IMG/VR virus record: IMGVR_UViG_3300034104_003795
Coordinates: 152,370 to 216,369 of that record
DNA length: 64,000 bases
Strand: one strand, 5' to 3'
Source of the DNA: a virus
In this document: positions 7,738 through 16,468 of the stretch, piece after piece
Position numbering within the stretch: position 1 is the first letter of the stretch
How the letters are laid out: the number at the start of each line of letters is the position of its first letter
Notes under the pieces: generated by a model
Told to the model about the DNA's origin: nothing
Databases searched by the model: none
What the model saw: the letters and a program-made list of their open reading frames with translations, nothing else
Program-made: the position numbers and the translations under genes

Positions 7738-8859
7738 TTAATCACCGATTACTTCTGAGTCTGTCACCAAACTATCAGTATCCAATGAATCTTTTTTGTA
7801 TTGTGAAATTGTTGCTTCACAAATCCTTTTATAGATTTGTTCTTTTATTTCCTGATTAGATTCTAATGTTGTTGGAAAATCTTTGGATTGAAATTTAATC
7901 ACTTCGCCTGAATCAATATCAATATATTCATACCAAGCTCCTGATTGTTTTACAATACCATTATCCTTCATTAATCCTAACCAAGCACCATAGTTATCAA
8001 TGCCTCTGTCAAAGAAGATATCAAAATCAGCGGAACGTAACGGTGGTCCCATACGATTTTTTACTACTTGACAACGAACTTTAATACCTACGATTCTTTC
8101 GTTACCATTTTCTTTAGCCTTAATCGTTCCCATACTCTTTAATCTCAAACGAACTGATGCGTGGAAAGCAATTGCTTTACCACCAGAAGTTGTCCAAGGG
8201 TCAGAGAATGGCATTGCGTTCATCTTCTGTCTTAATTGATTTGTGAAAACCAAAGTGATTTTCTGTCTACCAATTAAGTTAGTAATTTTACGCATTGCTT
8301 TGGAAATGATAATTGCTTTATCGGTAGCGTAACCATCTTTACCATAATCAGCTTCCATCTCCTTTTCAGTTGATGCCGCTGCTACTGAATCCACAACGAT
8401 TGTTACATACTTATCTTTTGAGTTAGTTCTCACTTTCTCAATAATGGTTTCGGTATATTCAAAACATTGTTCAACAGTTTCAGCTGCTACATAAAGTAAT
8501 TTGGTTGTATCTACTCCAATGGCTTCCAAGAACTCTCTACTTACGGCGTTTTCAGTATCAATCAACACAGCGATACCACCTAACTTTTGTGTTTCGGCAA
8601 GTAAGTGTGCTGAAAGTAATGATTTGCCGCTTTGTTCCAATCCTGTCACTTCGGTAATTCTACCAACAGGCAAACCACCATACGGGCGATTTGAGATAGC
8701 CACATCTAACATTGATGCTCCGGTTGAAATCCATCCCTCTACATTTGTGGGAGCTTCATCCGAGTCCAAAAAGAATGCTACCTTTTGGTCTTTTGATTGT
8801 TTGTTAAGGGACTCAGCAAGTACTGCTGCCAAGTCTATTTCCTTAGTTGCTTTAGCCAT
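7738..8859 (-). CDS. uvsX: UvsX/RecA-like recombinase
   Basis: This 373-aa protein is a RecA-family strand-exchange ATPase used for recombination-dependent replication and repair. Walker A is GLEQSGKS at 73-80. The Walker B segment is KYVTIVVDSVAA, followed by the DNA-binding loop L1 region and TLVFTNQLRQK, the standard RecA sensor motif. The C-terminus is acidic (DTDSLVTDSEVIGD), as in RecA proteins. It lies 13 nt after the SSB gene and just before the exonuclease, matching the usual phage recombination-replication cluster. Confidence 0.93.
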   Translation of the reverse strand: MAKATKEIDLAAVLAESLNKQSKDQKVAFFLDSDEAPTNVEGWISTGASMLDVAISNRPYGGLPVGRITEVTGLEQSGKSLLSAHLLAETQKLGGIAVLIDTENAVSREFLEAIGVDTTKLLYVAAETVEQCFEYTETIIEKVRTNSKDKYVTIVVDSVAAASTEKEMEADYGKDGYATDKAIIISKAMRKITNLIGRQKITLVFTNQLRQKMNAMPFSDPWTTSGGKAIAFHASVRLRLKSMGTIKAKENGNERIVGIKVRCQVVKNRMGPPLRSADFDIFFDRGIDNYGAWLGLMKDNGIVKQSGAWYEYIDIDSGEVIKFQSKDFPTTLESNQEIKEQIYKRICEATISQYKKDSLDTDSLVTDSEVIGD

Positions 8860-8872
8860 ATATTAACTTATT

Positions 8873-9694
8873 TTATGAATTGAAAAGGTCATCAAATGCC
8901 GCTGCCACATCATCTAATTTTTTAGCTGGCGCTGCCGCTGGTTTTGATGGAGTTGTATCAAATGGTGCTTCATCATCATCATTTTTAGCAGTTGATGAAA
9001 GTGTTTCAGCTGATGCTGATTTTTCATCTTCCGATGTTGCTGATGGATTTAACCAACCTTCTAATACATTTTTCAATTCTGCATAAGTTAATTCTGAATA
9101 AAGTTCAGTAATTTCTTTTTGAGAAGTTAAATACTTGTCCGTATCTTCTTTAGATGTTGCCAATGGAGTTTCCTTTGGTTTAACACGGATTGTTGTTACA
9201 GGGTAAGATGTACCACTGTCTTCAGCTGATACTACTTCAACAGTAATATCTCTACCTTCATTTGGGTCAGTAATATCACCGTAATCAGGATCTGCCATAT
9301 AACCAAGAATCTCTTGATATACAGTTTTTCCAAAGCCCCAAAATTTTACACCTTCACCTTCTTCACCTCTTACCAATACTGGTACAAAAGTTCTAAGTTT
9401 CGGCTCCATTTTTTTAGCAGCTTTCCAATCTTCCTTATCACCCATTCTTTTAAGTTTGTCAGCAAACTCAACAATTGGGTCAGGTCTACCGAATGACATC
9501 GGAGATAGATAAGTTTTGTTGTTAATGTTGTAGTGAAAGTACAATTCAATGAAAGGATTCTCTTTGTTGAATTTGTAAGGGACTAAACGAATAGTGTGTT
9601 TTCCCGGTGCTGGTTTCCAAAGTTCTACAGTTGTTCTTTGGGTGTTTTGCAGTTTGTTAAGTCTGCTCTTAATTGCGTCTAAATTAATAGCCAT
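8873..9694 (-). CDS. 32: Single-stranded DNA-binding protein, T4 gp32-like
   Basis: This 273-aa protein fits gp32: a basic N-terminus (INLDAIKSRLNKLQNTQ), an OB-fold core with KFWGFGKTVYQEI, close to the gp32 'FGK' segment, and an acidic, Ala-rich C-terminal tail ending DDVAAAFDDLFNS that in this family contacts replication partners. It coats single-stranded DNA and loads UvsX and helicase. The zinc-binding cysteines of T4 gp32 are absent. Two host-type promoters lie upstream in a 250-nt gap, which fits the need for large amounts of SSB. It heads the SSB-UvsX-exonuclease unit. Confidence 0.88.
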   Translation of the reverse strand: MAINLDAIKSRLNKLQNTQRTTVELWKPAPGKHTIRLVPYKFNKENPFIELYFHYNINNKTYLSPMSFGRPDPIVEFADKLKRMGDKEDWKAAKKMEPKLRTFVPVLVRGEEGEGVKFWGFGKTVYQEILGYMADPDYGDITDPNEGRDITVEVVSAEDSGTSYPVTTIRVKPKETPLATSKEDTDKYLTSQKEITELYSELTYAELKNVLEGWLNPSATSEDEKSASAETLSSTAKNDDDEAPFDTTPSKPAAAPAKKLDDVAAAFDDLFNS

Positions 9695-9800
9695 TTTCTT
9701 TTAAGTTTTAAGAGTTTAAGGTTTAAAACGTTTATGTTTTAAGGTTGGATTATAGTGTCTTTCCTACACTTCCGTTACATTAATAAATATAATAGAAATA

Positions 9801-9832
9801 CAAATATACAACAATTTTCCGATATTTCCAAA
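9801..9832 (-). promoter_or_regulatory. Proximal host-type promoter of the SSB operon
   Basis: TTTGG (9832-9828), 19 nt, TATATTTG (9808-9801). It leaves a leader of about 100 nt before the SSB ATG, long enough for a translational control site like the autogenous one of T4 gene 32. No specific fold is obvious. Confidence 0.78.
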
Positions 9833-9879
9833 TCTTTTTTTGTAATAAATTTCCATCTATTTTCTTATCAAATGTGTAA

Positions 9880-9911
9880 CAAATATACGATAAATTTGTG
9901 ACAATACCAAA
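9880..9911 (-). promoter_or_regulatory. Distal host-type promoter of the SSB operon
   Basis: TTTGG (9911-9907), 19 nt, TATATTTG (9887-9880). Its -33 element directly abuts the terminator of the upstream 297-aa gene, so one unit ends where the next begins. Together with 9801-9832 it makes a tandem promoter 79 nt apart. Confidence 0.78.
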
Positions 9912-9914
9912 TAA

Positions 9915-9944
9915 AAAAGGGAGAATTTTTAGTTTCTCCCTTTT
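9915..9944 (-). terminator. Intrinsic terminator after the 297-aa gene
   Basis: AAAAGGGAGAA, 8-nt loop, TTCTCCCTTTT followed by TTATTT on the coding strand: an 11-bp stem with a U-rich tail, 2 nt after the stop codon. Confidence 0.85.
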
Positions 9945-9946
9945 GT

Positions 9947-10840
9947 TTATTTTTTAATCATTGATGTTAGTTTCGTTGAACTTTCTTTTACATTATCTCT
10001 ATGATTCCATACTTTATTTTTGTCATCATATCGGTAACCTAAATTTATCGCTGCATCAGCAAATCCTTTTTCATCAAAATTCTTACTACCAAATTTTCCA
10101 AAATCATATCCCATATCAGATAAAGCGTTATATAATTCCTCATCATCTTGTCCATCTACATCAGAATCATCATTATCATCCATGTCATCTCTATGATTCC
10201 ATACTTTATTTTTGTCATCATATCGGTAACCTAAATTTATTGCTGCATCGGCGAATCCTTCTTCATCAAAATCATCACTGCCAAGTTCTCCGAAATCATA
10301 TCCCATATCATACAAAGCATCGTATAATTCATCATCAGTTTGTCCATCAATATCTTGTTTAACTGATTGTGAATATTTCGTATTAGAATCAGATTGTGAA
10401 TATTTAGCAATTACATCTTTAGCGTATTTGTTACCATCAATACCACTAACTGCCGTTCTAAAATCAAATACATCTAACTCACCTGAATTTAAAGCATCGG
10501 ATACTTTGGAAAGGTCTACACCATTCTTATCTGCCCAACCTGCTAACTGTTTTGGGACCATTTGAGCTCTAGATGCTACTGCAATAACAGGATCAGCTTT
10601 TGGAGCTTCTCCGCCTCTATCTTTTGCATAATCTCCACCAAACATATCATTTGGTTTTGCAGATGCTTTAGGAGTTTTATCTTTTTTATCTTTAGGGTCT
10701 AAATGAGAACCAGCTTTCAATGCTGCATCTTTAGCTTGTGGTGTTTTGAAATAAACAAGTTTTCCACTTTCTTTACTTCTTGCTACCAATTTAGGGTCTA
10801 TATTAGCTTCCAGTAATTCTTTTAATCTGATATTTGCCAT
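9947..10840 (-). CDS. Unidentified acidic protein with a duplicated 52-aa module
   Basis: This 297-aa protein has a basic N-terminal third (IRLKELLEANIDPKLVARS, then a Lys/Pro-rich linker), a helical middle (about 90-150) and two tandem 52-residue acidic modules with the pattern Q-DDELY-AL-DMGYDFG--GS--FDE-GFADAAINLGYRYDDKNKVWNHRD. A duplication this clean suggests recent amplification. I do not recognise the family. The N-terminal 'SGKLVYFKTPQAKDAALKAG' phrase is the kind of short basic domain seen in phage internal or scaffold-like proteins, but that is only an impression. It has its own promoter and terminator. Confidence 0.8.
   Translation of the reverse strand: MANIRLKELLEANIDPKLVARSKESGKLVYFKTPQAKDAALKAGSHLDPKDKKDKTPKASAKPNDMFGGDYAKDRGGEAPKADPVIAVASRAQMVPKQLAGWADKNGVDLSKVSDALNSGELDVFDFRTAVSGIDGNKYAKDVIAKYSQSDSNTKYSQSVKQDIDGQTDDELYDALYDMGYDFGELGSDDFDEEGFADAAINLGYRYDDKNKVWNHRDDMDDNDDSDVDGQDDEELYNALSDMGYDFGKFGSKNFDEKGFADAAINLGYRYDDKNKVWNHRDNVKESSTKLTSMIKK
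9995..10150 (-). repeat. Tandem module copy B of the 297-aa gene
   Basis: A 156-nt unit coding for 52 residues, in frame with copy A at 10187-10342. The last 18 codons (AINLGYRYDDKNKVWNHRD end) are almost identical between copies, and the first half is more divergent. Confidence 0.85.
10187..10342 (-). repeat. Tandem module copy A of the 297-aa gene
   Basis: A 156-nt unit, the partner of copy B, separated from it by a 36-nt acidic spacer (DDNDDSDVDG). Confidence 0.85.
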
Positions 10841-10857
10841 TTTTTTACTTTATAATA

Positions 10858-10889
10858 TAAATATACGATTTTTTTATAAATCTACCAAA
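10858..10889 (-). promoter_or_regulatory. Host-type promoter of the 297-aa gene
   Basis: TTTGG (10889-10885), 19 nt, TATATTTA (10865-10858). The -7 element overlaps a copy of the ATATTTATA motif (10856-10864), so it could serve both promoter classes. The -33 follows the endolysin stop (TAATAATTTGG). Confidence 0.7.
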
Positions 10890-10892
10890 TTA

Positions 10893-11726
10893 TTATGCTA
10901 GTAAATGATAATATTCTTTAAAGTGTTTGATACGGTCTGGTAAACCAATTGTACCACCATTTACTCTTTTAGTAATAGATGTTACCACAGTATCATTTGC
11001 ACCACCATCTGCCAACTTATTCAATCCATTTTTAGACCAGAACCAAGCTGCTGATAATAATGCGTATTGTCCACTAACTGCATCTGGATTATTTGCAATA
11101 TCTTCACCAATTGCTTTACCGAATTGAGTGTAGTTATCTCTACCTGTTAATTGGATATATCCTCTACCTCTGAATTTGTAGCCATCACCACTTGCTTCAG
11201 AACCATTAGCCATACGATTTGCATATACTTTGTTTGCAATCTTTTGTGGTTGTCTAGCATATGGAGTTGCCGCTGCTTCAGTTGGGAAATATTTCTTAAA
11301 GATACCAGCCAATCCTTTAGCCGAATAGTTTAGGTTTTCTTGTGTTACTCTAAATCCACCACTCTCATGTCCACATTGTGCTAAGAAGTGTGCTAATCTT
11401 AATGGAGTATTAATTTGGAACTTAGCTGCCGTATCAGGAATCATAGCGATTACTGCATCAGGAATGTGTCCTTTTAATTTATCCAATTTTAACCCACCTA
11501 CTGGTGCTATTGGTGCTGCTGGTGCCGGTGGTGGAGTTCCCTCTCCCATAATTTTAGCCCAAGTTGCATCACCTACAATACCATCTGCAGGAAGTCCATG
11601 TTTAGATTGGAATTCTTTTACTGCTGCTTCGGTTTTAGGACCAAAGTTAGTAACTGCCGGAGAGATACCTAATTTCTCCTGCATCAATTTTACGTTTTCG
11701 TTGTTATCACCTTTTTTTAATAACAT
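10893..11726 (-). CDS. Endolysin: peptidoglycan-binding domain plus GH19 chitinase/lysozyme-like domain
   Basis: This 277-aa protein degrades the host cell wall. Residues 1-60 are a PG_binding_1 domain (GDNNENVKLMQEKLG ... GPKTEAAVKEFQ ... DGIVGDATWAKI). A Pro/Ala linker (about 63-77) joins it to a GH19-type catalytic domain (about 80-277) with the acid residue Glu121 in CGHESGGFR and the FRGRGYIQLTGRDNY segment typical of GH19 phage endolysins. No signal peptide is present, so export would need a holin. No holin is recognisable next to it. It lies 7 nt after the 142-aa gene, in one unit with it. Confidence 0.93.
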   Translation of the reverse strand: MLLKKGDNNENVKLMQEKLGISPAVTNFGPKTEAAVKEFQSKHGLPADGIVGDATWAKIMGEGTPPPAPAAPIAPVGGLKLDKLKGHIPDAVIAMIPDTAAKFQINTPLRLAHFLAQCGHESGGFRVTQENLNYSAKGLAGIFKKYFPTEAAATPYARQPQKIANKVYANRMANGSEASGDGYKFRGRGYIQLTGRDNYTQFGKAIGEDIANNPDAVSGQYALLSAAWFWSKNGLNKLADGGANDTVVTSITKRVNGGTIGLPDRIKHFKEYYHLLA

Positions 11727-11733
11727 AATAATA

Positions 11734-12162
11734 TTATTTGCGTTCTTCAGTTATAACCTCTTTTCCTTCACCAAAGTCAATTACTTCAAAAACTCTTGTT
11801 TGAATTTTTTTAGTACCTTCGGCGTTGGTTAATATGATTGAATTTTTAAACTTCTGCCAATTGATGACAAAAGAAGTATCTAACACTCCACCATTTTCCT
11901 CTTTAACTAATTCGTTAAGAGCATTAATAGTATAAAGTGAGTTAGACTCTTTTTTTCTATGTATTAAAATTGTATTTTCCAACGGAGTATCCGGTTGGAA
12001 TGCTGTATCAATATTGTACGTGATAAATAATTCATCTAAATTCGCCTTATTTTGGAGAATATAAATGTAATTATAAACGATGTGGTAAGTTTCTCTAATT
12101 AATTGTAATGTATTCTGTAACTCACCCTTCGTTGTAAACGTACATAGTAACTGTGTTTTCAT
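11734..12162 (-). CDS. Conserved-looking hypothetical protein upstream of the endolysin
   Basis: A 142-aa soluble protein with no signal peptide or membrane segment. It alternates hydrophobic strands and charged loops (KTQLLCTFTT, NTILIHRKKE, NSIILTNAEGTKKIQTRVFEVIDFGEG), suggesting a small mixed alpha/beta fold. I do not recognise the family. It is spaced 7 nt from the endolysin and preceded by a late-type motif. A role in lysis or virion completion is possible from position only. Confidence 0.75.
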   Translation of the reverse strand: MKTQLLCTFTTKGELQNTLQLIRETYHIVYNYIYILQNKANLDELFITYNIDTAFQPDTPLENTILIHRKKESNSLYTINALNELVKEENGGVLDTSFVINWQKFKNSIILTNAEGTKKIQTRVFEVIDFGEGKEVITEERK

Positions 12163-12190
12163 CCGCTTTTCCCTTTTCTTTTATATCATC

Positions 12191-12199
12191 TATAAATAT
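12191..12199 (-). promoter_or_regulatory. Late-promoter-like motif ATATTTATA
   Basis: ATATTTATA on the coding strand 28 nt before the ATG of the 142-aa gene and just after the hairpin at 12213-12236. The endolysin would be the second gene of this unit. Confidence 0.5.
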
Positions 12200-12212
12200 G
12201 AAAAAACGGATG

Positions 12213-12236
12213 AAAGGGTATTTTTACATACCCTTT
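12213..12236 (-). terminator. Hairpin at the end of the 1412-aa gene
   Basis: AAAGGGTA, 8-nt loop, TACCCTTT on the coding strand. The stem overlaps the last codons and stop of the 1412-aa gene. A run of six T follows 6 nt after the stem, so termination is plausible but not textbook. Confidence 0.55.
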
Positions 12237-15200
12237 GCTCGTTTATCAGCTTGTCTTTTATCAATTCTGTTAGTAATACAACTTCTTAAACCACCACCAA
12301 GTTTCTTTTCTACTTTTTGAGATGTACCGGCAGTTCTCCAAGTATCTTCTGCCAAAACACTAGTACCTTCTTCATTTGTAATTTCAATAGCTCTTGTTTG
12401 TGGATTTAGTTTACATCTTTGTAATAAGTGTTTATTTAGTAAATCTCTTCCTTCTTTTGTTTTGATTTCACCTTTAAATCCACTTAATTTCGTTAAACAC
12501 TCTCTAAAGTCTGATGGAACTGAACCTCGTATACCTGTGATAGCTCCTAAATTACCATCAAAGTTTTCAACCATCAAATCAAAGTGCATTGAATGCATTA
12601 CAGTTGTAAGATATGCTTGTGTATGCGGACCATTTACACCATCCTTTTTAGGATATCCAGCTACTTTATCTGCTTCCGCTATTGAATCTACTACATCTCT
12701 ATGCACCGCTGCAGTTAATTCTTTTTCATCGTTTTTATTCTGAACTGCTTTTTTAACTGCAGAAGATTCAAAATTAATTTCAGTATGTTTTCTTACAAAC
12801 GGTCCAACTTGCGCCAACTCACCAACTTTATGTACAAATTTTCCAAATGGTTCGTATGGAGCATCATCGTTTTCTTTTGCATATTTTTGTGCAAGAACCA
12901 ACCACTCTTTTGTTTCGGTTGGATTATATTTTTTATCAGATAACCATTGATTGAATTTTTTATGAGATTTCAATTGTCCCATATATTTTTTCATTTGTGG
13001 TGTATCACATACAGCAACAAAATCATCATTTAATTTCATTGTAGAAAACAGTCTTGTTGTTGCTTTTTTACTATTTGAAACTTTAAGTATTCCATCTTCA
13101 ATAACACTTACAACCGTACCAGATACTTTAGGTCCAAAAGAATCTTTAATTAAATTTAAAGCATATTCAGGAGTTGTATTACCCCATATATCTTGTAAGT
13201 CATCTTGTTTTTTATTTGTAATACTGAACACAGTTGTTCTTCCTTTCTTATCAAATCCAACTGCCATAGTATCATGGAATCCTAATTTGGTAAACGCATA
13301 CACCTCGGCTTGATAATGTGCGATATCATCCTTATTACCTTTTGCTTTCGCTTGTTCTAATTTAGAATTCAAATGGTTTATAATACCATCATCATGTCCA
13401 CCCTTCTTTGGGTCTGATTGTATAACAATATAATCTTTGCTTGTATCAATTTTAGATTGTTCTTGAATTAATATTCTAGTTGATATTGCTCCATCAAAAT
13501 CCGCTCTAGCCCATGCTCTAAACGCATCTTCATCTTGTCCAAATCCTTGTTTTCCGGTTTTATACCATAATGAATTTTTATCTTTTTTCAATCTAGCCAA
13601 TTCATTATCACCAAATACGATTCTTGCACCAATATATTCTAAAACTTTAGCTTCATCCTTTGGTAAAACAAATCCCAATTGTCTAGCTACGGTTTCTATT
13701 GAACTTTTAAATGCTTTTCTATTTTTGCTAATTTCACCAACTTTTTTAGCAACTGCGTTTTTATTTCCCGCTACATATCCTTCAAACCCACCAACTTCTT
13801 GTAATTTGTTTGCAAATGTAGTAAGTGCAGCTTCTCCATATGATGCAACAGGACCACCCGCTCCAGCTATTCCCTTATCTCTATCTGAAATCAATTTTGC
13901 ATTTACACTTCTCAATGATTGTAAACTACCATTATTTAATCCATTAGAAACTACCGATGGAGTTGAATTATCCGTAGTTACCGGTTTTGGTTCTGCCTTT
14001 GGAGTTGATTTTTTTAAATCTTTGGTTTGTCTAAATCCACTTGGAGCAATTGTTTTACCAACTTGTGCTTTTGGTTTAGGAGCTGCTGTTTTATTCTTAT
14101 CTGCTTTTTCTTTTGCTGTTAATTTTCTTAAAGCACCACCATCGGTTTTATGTGTAATATCACCATCAGCTTGTTTAGAATAATACCCACCCCCTCTATG
14201 ATAATATCCAGGATGTGTTTGAGATGGTTTCGGATTAGCTTCTTCAATAAATCCTTCAATAATTTGACCAATCATTTTATCAACTAATGGTAATAATTCT
14301 TCTTTCATTTGAATTTGTTCGTTTTTGTTTTTTTGTCTCCATATATCATCAACTAAATCAGCATGTCCCTCACCTGCAACTACAACCGGTATTTTACCTT
14401 GTGCAGATAATTCTTTTTGTTTTTTAATAATATTAAGGTCTCTTGCTTTATTAAATGCAACCTGAATATCATTTACTCCGGTTTCTCTATCGCCATTGTC
14501 TTCTGGAAATGATAATCTATATAGTGTATCTTTATCTTGTTCAGATGGATTATCCCAATTTCGTATTGGTGGGAATCCAGCTTCTTTAGCTGCATCTTGT
14601 AAGAATTGTTTACCTTCATTATCTAAAAATTTAGATGTCTCCATTGTATCAGTACCCTCACCTTGTCCAATCATACTAGCCCAATTACCAGCTTTGATTT
14701 TACTTTGTGAAAGGCCAGTTTGTTTCTCTTGTGATTTATATAATTCAGATTCGGGTTTGTGTACATCTAATGCATCTCCATCAAAACTATCCACACCCGC
14801 ACCCATTTCTTTAAATTTTTCTTGTGCAGGTATCATTTCATCATTGAACTCCAATTCACCACTATTACCGGTTGCACCACCTTCACCAACAAATACAATA
14901 TCTTTCCACTTTTCTTTTGGTACGGTTGCTTTTACCTGATTTACAATATCATCAACCATTTTTTCGTCTCTATGAACGGTTCCAAAAAGGTATCCACCAC
15001 CTTCAAATTCAATTGTTTTTATTTCTTTACCAGATGATTCACCTTTAAATGTTTTTACATTTGATTCAGGATCAGTTTCATTTGGTTTTACTTCTGCAGC
15101 TTTTGGTTCGGTTGGCGTTTCCTTATTAGCATCTGCTTTTTTAGCTGCTATACCCATATCTTCTGCAAATTTATTACACATTGGGATAGCATCTTTAATA

Positions 15201-16462
15201 TCCATATCAATTACCTGAACTTTCATTTGTATTTGAGAATCTGAATGTGCTGCGTTATATGCCGCTATAGCTGCCCATCTATGATGACCATCAATTACAT
15301 ATCCATCTCTACTCACATAAATTGGTGCAGTAATTTTTTCATGTTCTGGATTTTCTTCCAATGCTCCCATCATTCCCACCACTTTAGCACCAACCAATTC
15401 AGATTGAGTTGCTTTTAATTTATCAGCGGGAACTTCGGTTTGTGAAACGGTAATTCCTTTTTCTTTCAACATTTCTTTGAATACAGGTTCAGTATCTACT
15501 TCACCACTCGCATCAACTGGCATATTAGCCGCTCTACTACCCTCAATTGCTTTACCTTTAAATTGTGGCATCTCTGCTCTTGGAATACCTAAATTATCAT
15601 CACAATATAAGTTAGTACCAGGCACTGTTATTTGACAAAGGTTAATGTTTGGTGCTTTTTCACCTTTAGCCTTTGCATCGGCGACAATATCTTTTACTTT
15701 CTTTATATCAGTATTAAATTGTTCTAATTCTTTTTCGCCAATTCCATCTGGTATATCAGATTCACCACCAAATGTGTCAGGATCGGCTTCTGGTATTTCA
15801 CTTTGAACATCTACAGCTGCTATTGGATTAAATTCAGTTTCCTCTTTTGGTTTAACTTCTTTTTCAGCTTCCGCATCCTTTTCTTCATCATCTTTTGCCA
15901 ATTGAGCAAGAGTTTCTTTTTCTTTATCTAAACGTACTCCCATAGCAGGGTCTAATTTAGGGTCAAACATTGGAGCCGCTTTTTGAATTGGGTCTTCTTT
16001 TGGTTGTTGTTCCCCACCACCCTTATCATCAGTTGGTGTTTCTGGTTTTTCTGGTTGGTTTTCACCACCTAAATCTTTATTAATTGTATCTCTTTCCTCT
16101 GACCCTTCCGGTGGTAACATTCTTTCCGCTGCTTTTCTACCAGGATGTTCAGCCGGTAATCTCAAAAGGTTACCAACCAATCCTTCGGTATCTTCTCCTT
16201 TAGTATTTTTGTATTTTATACTTTTATTTAAAATAGGATTTTTAAATTGCTTATCCGCTTCTACCACATGCTTTTCTGGAGTTTTTCCTTTTTCAGTTAA
16301 TAGATTTTCAACCAATTGGTTTTTGATATGAGATAGACCCATTTCAGAAAGCACAATACCCAACTCTTTTATATGGGTTGGGTTTTTTGGATTTGGCATT
16401 CCATCATCTACTCGGTATGCCCATTCGGTAAGAATTTCATTAATTAATTGAGATACGTTCAT
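12224..16462 (-). CDS. Giant multidomain protein with ParB-like and TraB/ChaN-like segments
   Basis: This 1412-aa protein has several parts. Residues 1-70 are a helical N-terminus (VSQLINEILTEWAYRVDDGM). Residues about 80-250 are a charged, Pro/Glu/Lys-rich linker. Around 375-400 lies YVIDGHHRWAAIAAYNAA, the signature of ParB/Srx-like domains. Residues about 485-700 run from LFGTVHRDEKMVDDI to VVVAGEGHADLVDDIW, spaced like the GxxH ... GxGHA elements of TraB/ChaN-type proteins. Residues about 735-850 are a second low-complexity linker. The 560-residue C-terminal part is unrecognised. Many phages inject such multi-enzyme virion proteins, but I cannot show that this one is in the particle. It lies 6 nt after the secreted nuclease gene. 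Confidence 0.75.
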   Translation of the reverse strand: MNVSQLINEILTEWAYRVDDGMPNPKNPTHIKELGIVLSEMGLSHIKNQLVENLLTEKGKTPEKHVVEADKQFKNPILNKSIKYKNTKGEDTEGLVGNLLRLPAEHPGRKAAERMLPPEGSEERDTINKDLGGENQPEKPETPTDDKGGGEQQPKEDPIQKAAPMFDPKLDPAMGVRLDKEKETLAQLAKDDEEKDAEAEKEVKPKEETEFNPIAAVDVQSEIPEADPDTFGGESDIPDGIGEKELEQFNTDIKKVKDIVADAKAKGEKAPNINLCQITVPGTNLYCDDNLGIPRAEMPQFKGKAIEGSRAANMPVDASGEVDTEPVFKEMLKEKGITVSQTEVPADKLKATQSELVGAKVVGMMGALEENPEHEKITAPIYVSRDGYVIDGHHRWAAIAAYNAAHSDSQIQMKVQVIDMDIKDAIPMCNKFAEDMGIAAKKADANKETPTEPKAAEVKPNETDPESNVKTFKGESSGKEIKTIEFEGGGYLFGTVHRDEKMVDDIVNQVKATVPKEKWKDIVFVGEGGATGNSGELEFNDEMIPAQEKFKEMGAGVDSFDGDALDVHKPESELYKSQEKQTGLSQSKIKAGNWASMIGQGEGTDTMETSKFLDNEGKQFLQDAAKEAGFPPIRNWDNPSEQDKDTLYRLSFPEDNGDRETGVNDIQVAFNKARDLNIIKKQKELSAQGKIPVVVAGEGHADLVDDIWRQKNKNEQIQMKEELLPLVDKMIGQIIEGFIEEANPKPSQTHPGYYHRGGGYYSKQADGDITHKTDGGALRKLTAKEKADKNKTAAPKPKAQVGKTIAPSGFRQTKDLKKSTPKAEPKPVTTDNSTPSVVSNGLNNGSLQSLRSVNAKLISDRDKGIAGAGGPVASYGEAALTTFANKLQEVGGFEGYVAGNKNAVAKKVGEISKNRKAFKSSIETVARQLGFVLPKDEAKVLEYIGARIVFGDNELARLKKDKNSLWYKTGKQGFGQDEDAFRAWARADFDGAISTRILIQEQSKIDTSKDYIVIQSDPKKGGHDDGIINHLNSKLEQAKAKGNKDDIAHYQAEVYAFTKLGFHDTMAVGFDKKGRTTVFSITNKKQDDLQDIWGNTTPEYALNLIKDSFGPKVSGTVVSVIEDGILKVSNSKKATTRLFSTMKLNDDFVAVCDTPQMKKYMGQLKSHKKFNQWLSDKKYNPTETKEWLVLAQKYAKENDDAPYEPFGKFVHKVGELAQVGPFVRKHTEINFESSAVKKAVQNKNDEKELTAAVHRDVVDSIAEADKVAGYPKKDGVNGPHTQAYLTTVMHSMHFDLMVENFDGNLGAITGIRGSVPSDFRECLTKLSGFKGEIKTKEGRDLLNKHLLQRCKLNPQTRAIEITNEEGTSVLAEDTWRTAGTSQKVEKKLGGGLRSCITNRIDKRQADKRAKGM

Positions 16463-16468
16463 AATTCA

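Noticed and set aside
8873-9694. Zinc finger in the gp32-like SSB
   Set aside because: No Cys/His cluster is present in the core region; the sequence contains no cysteine there.
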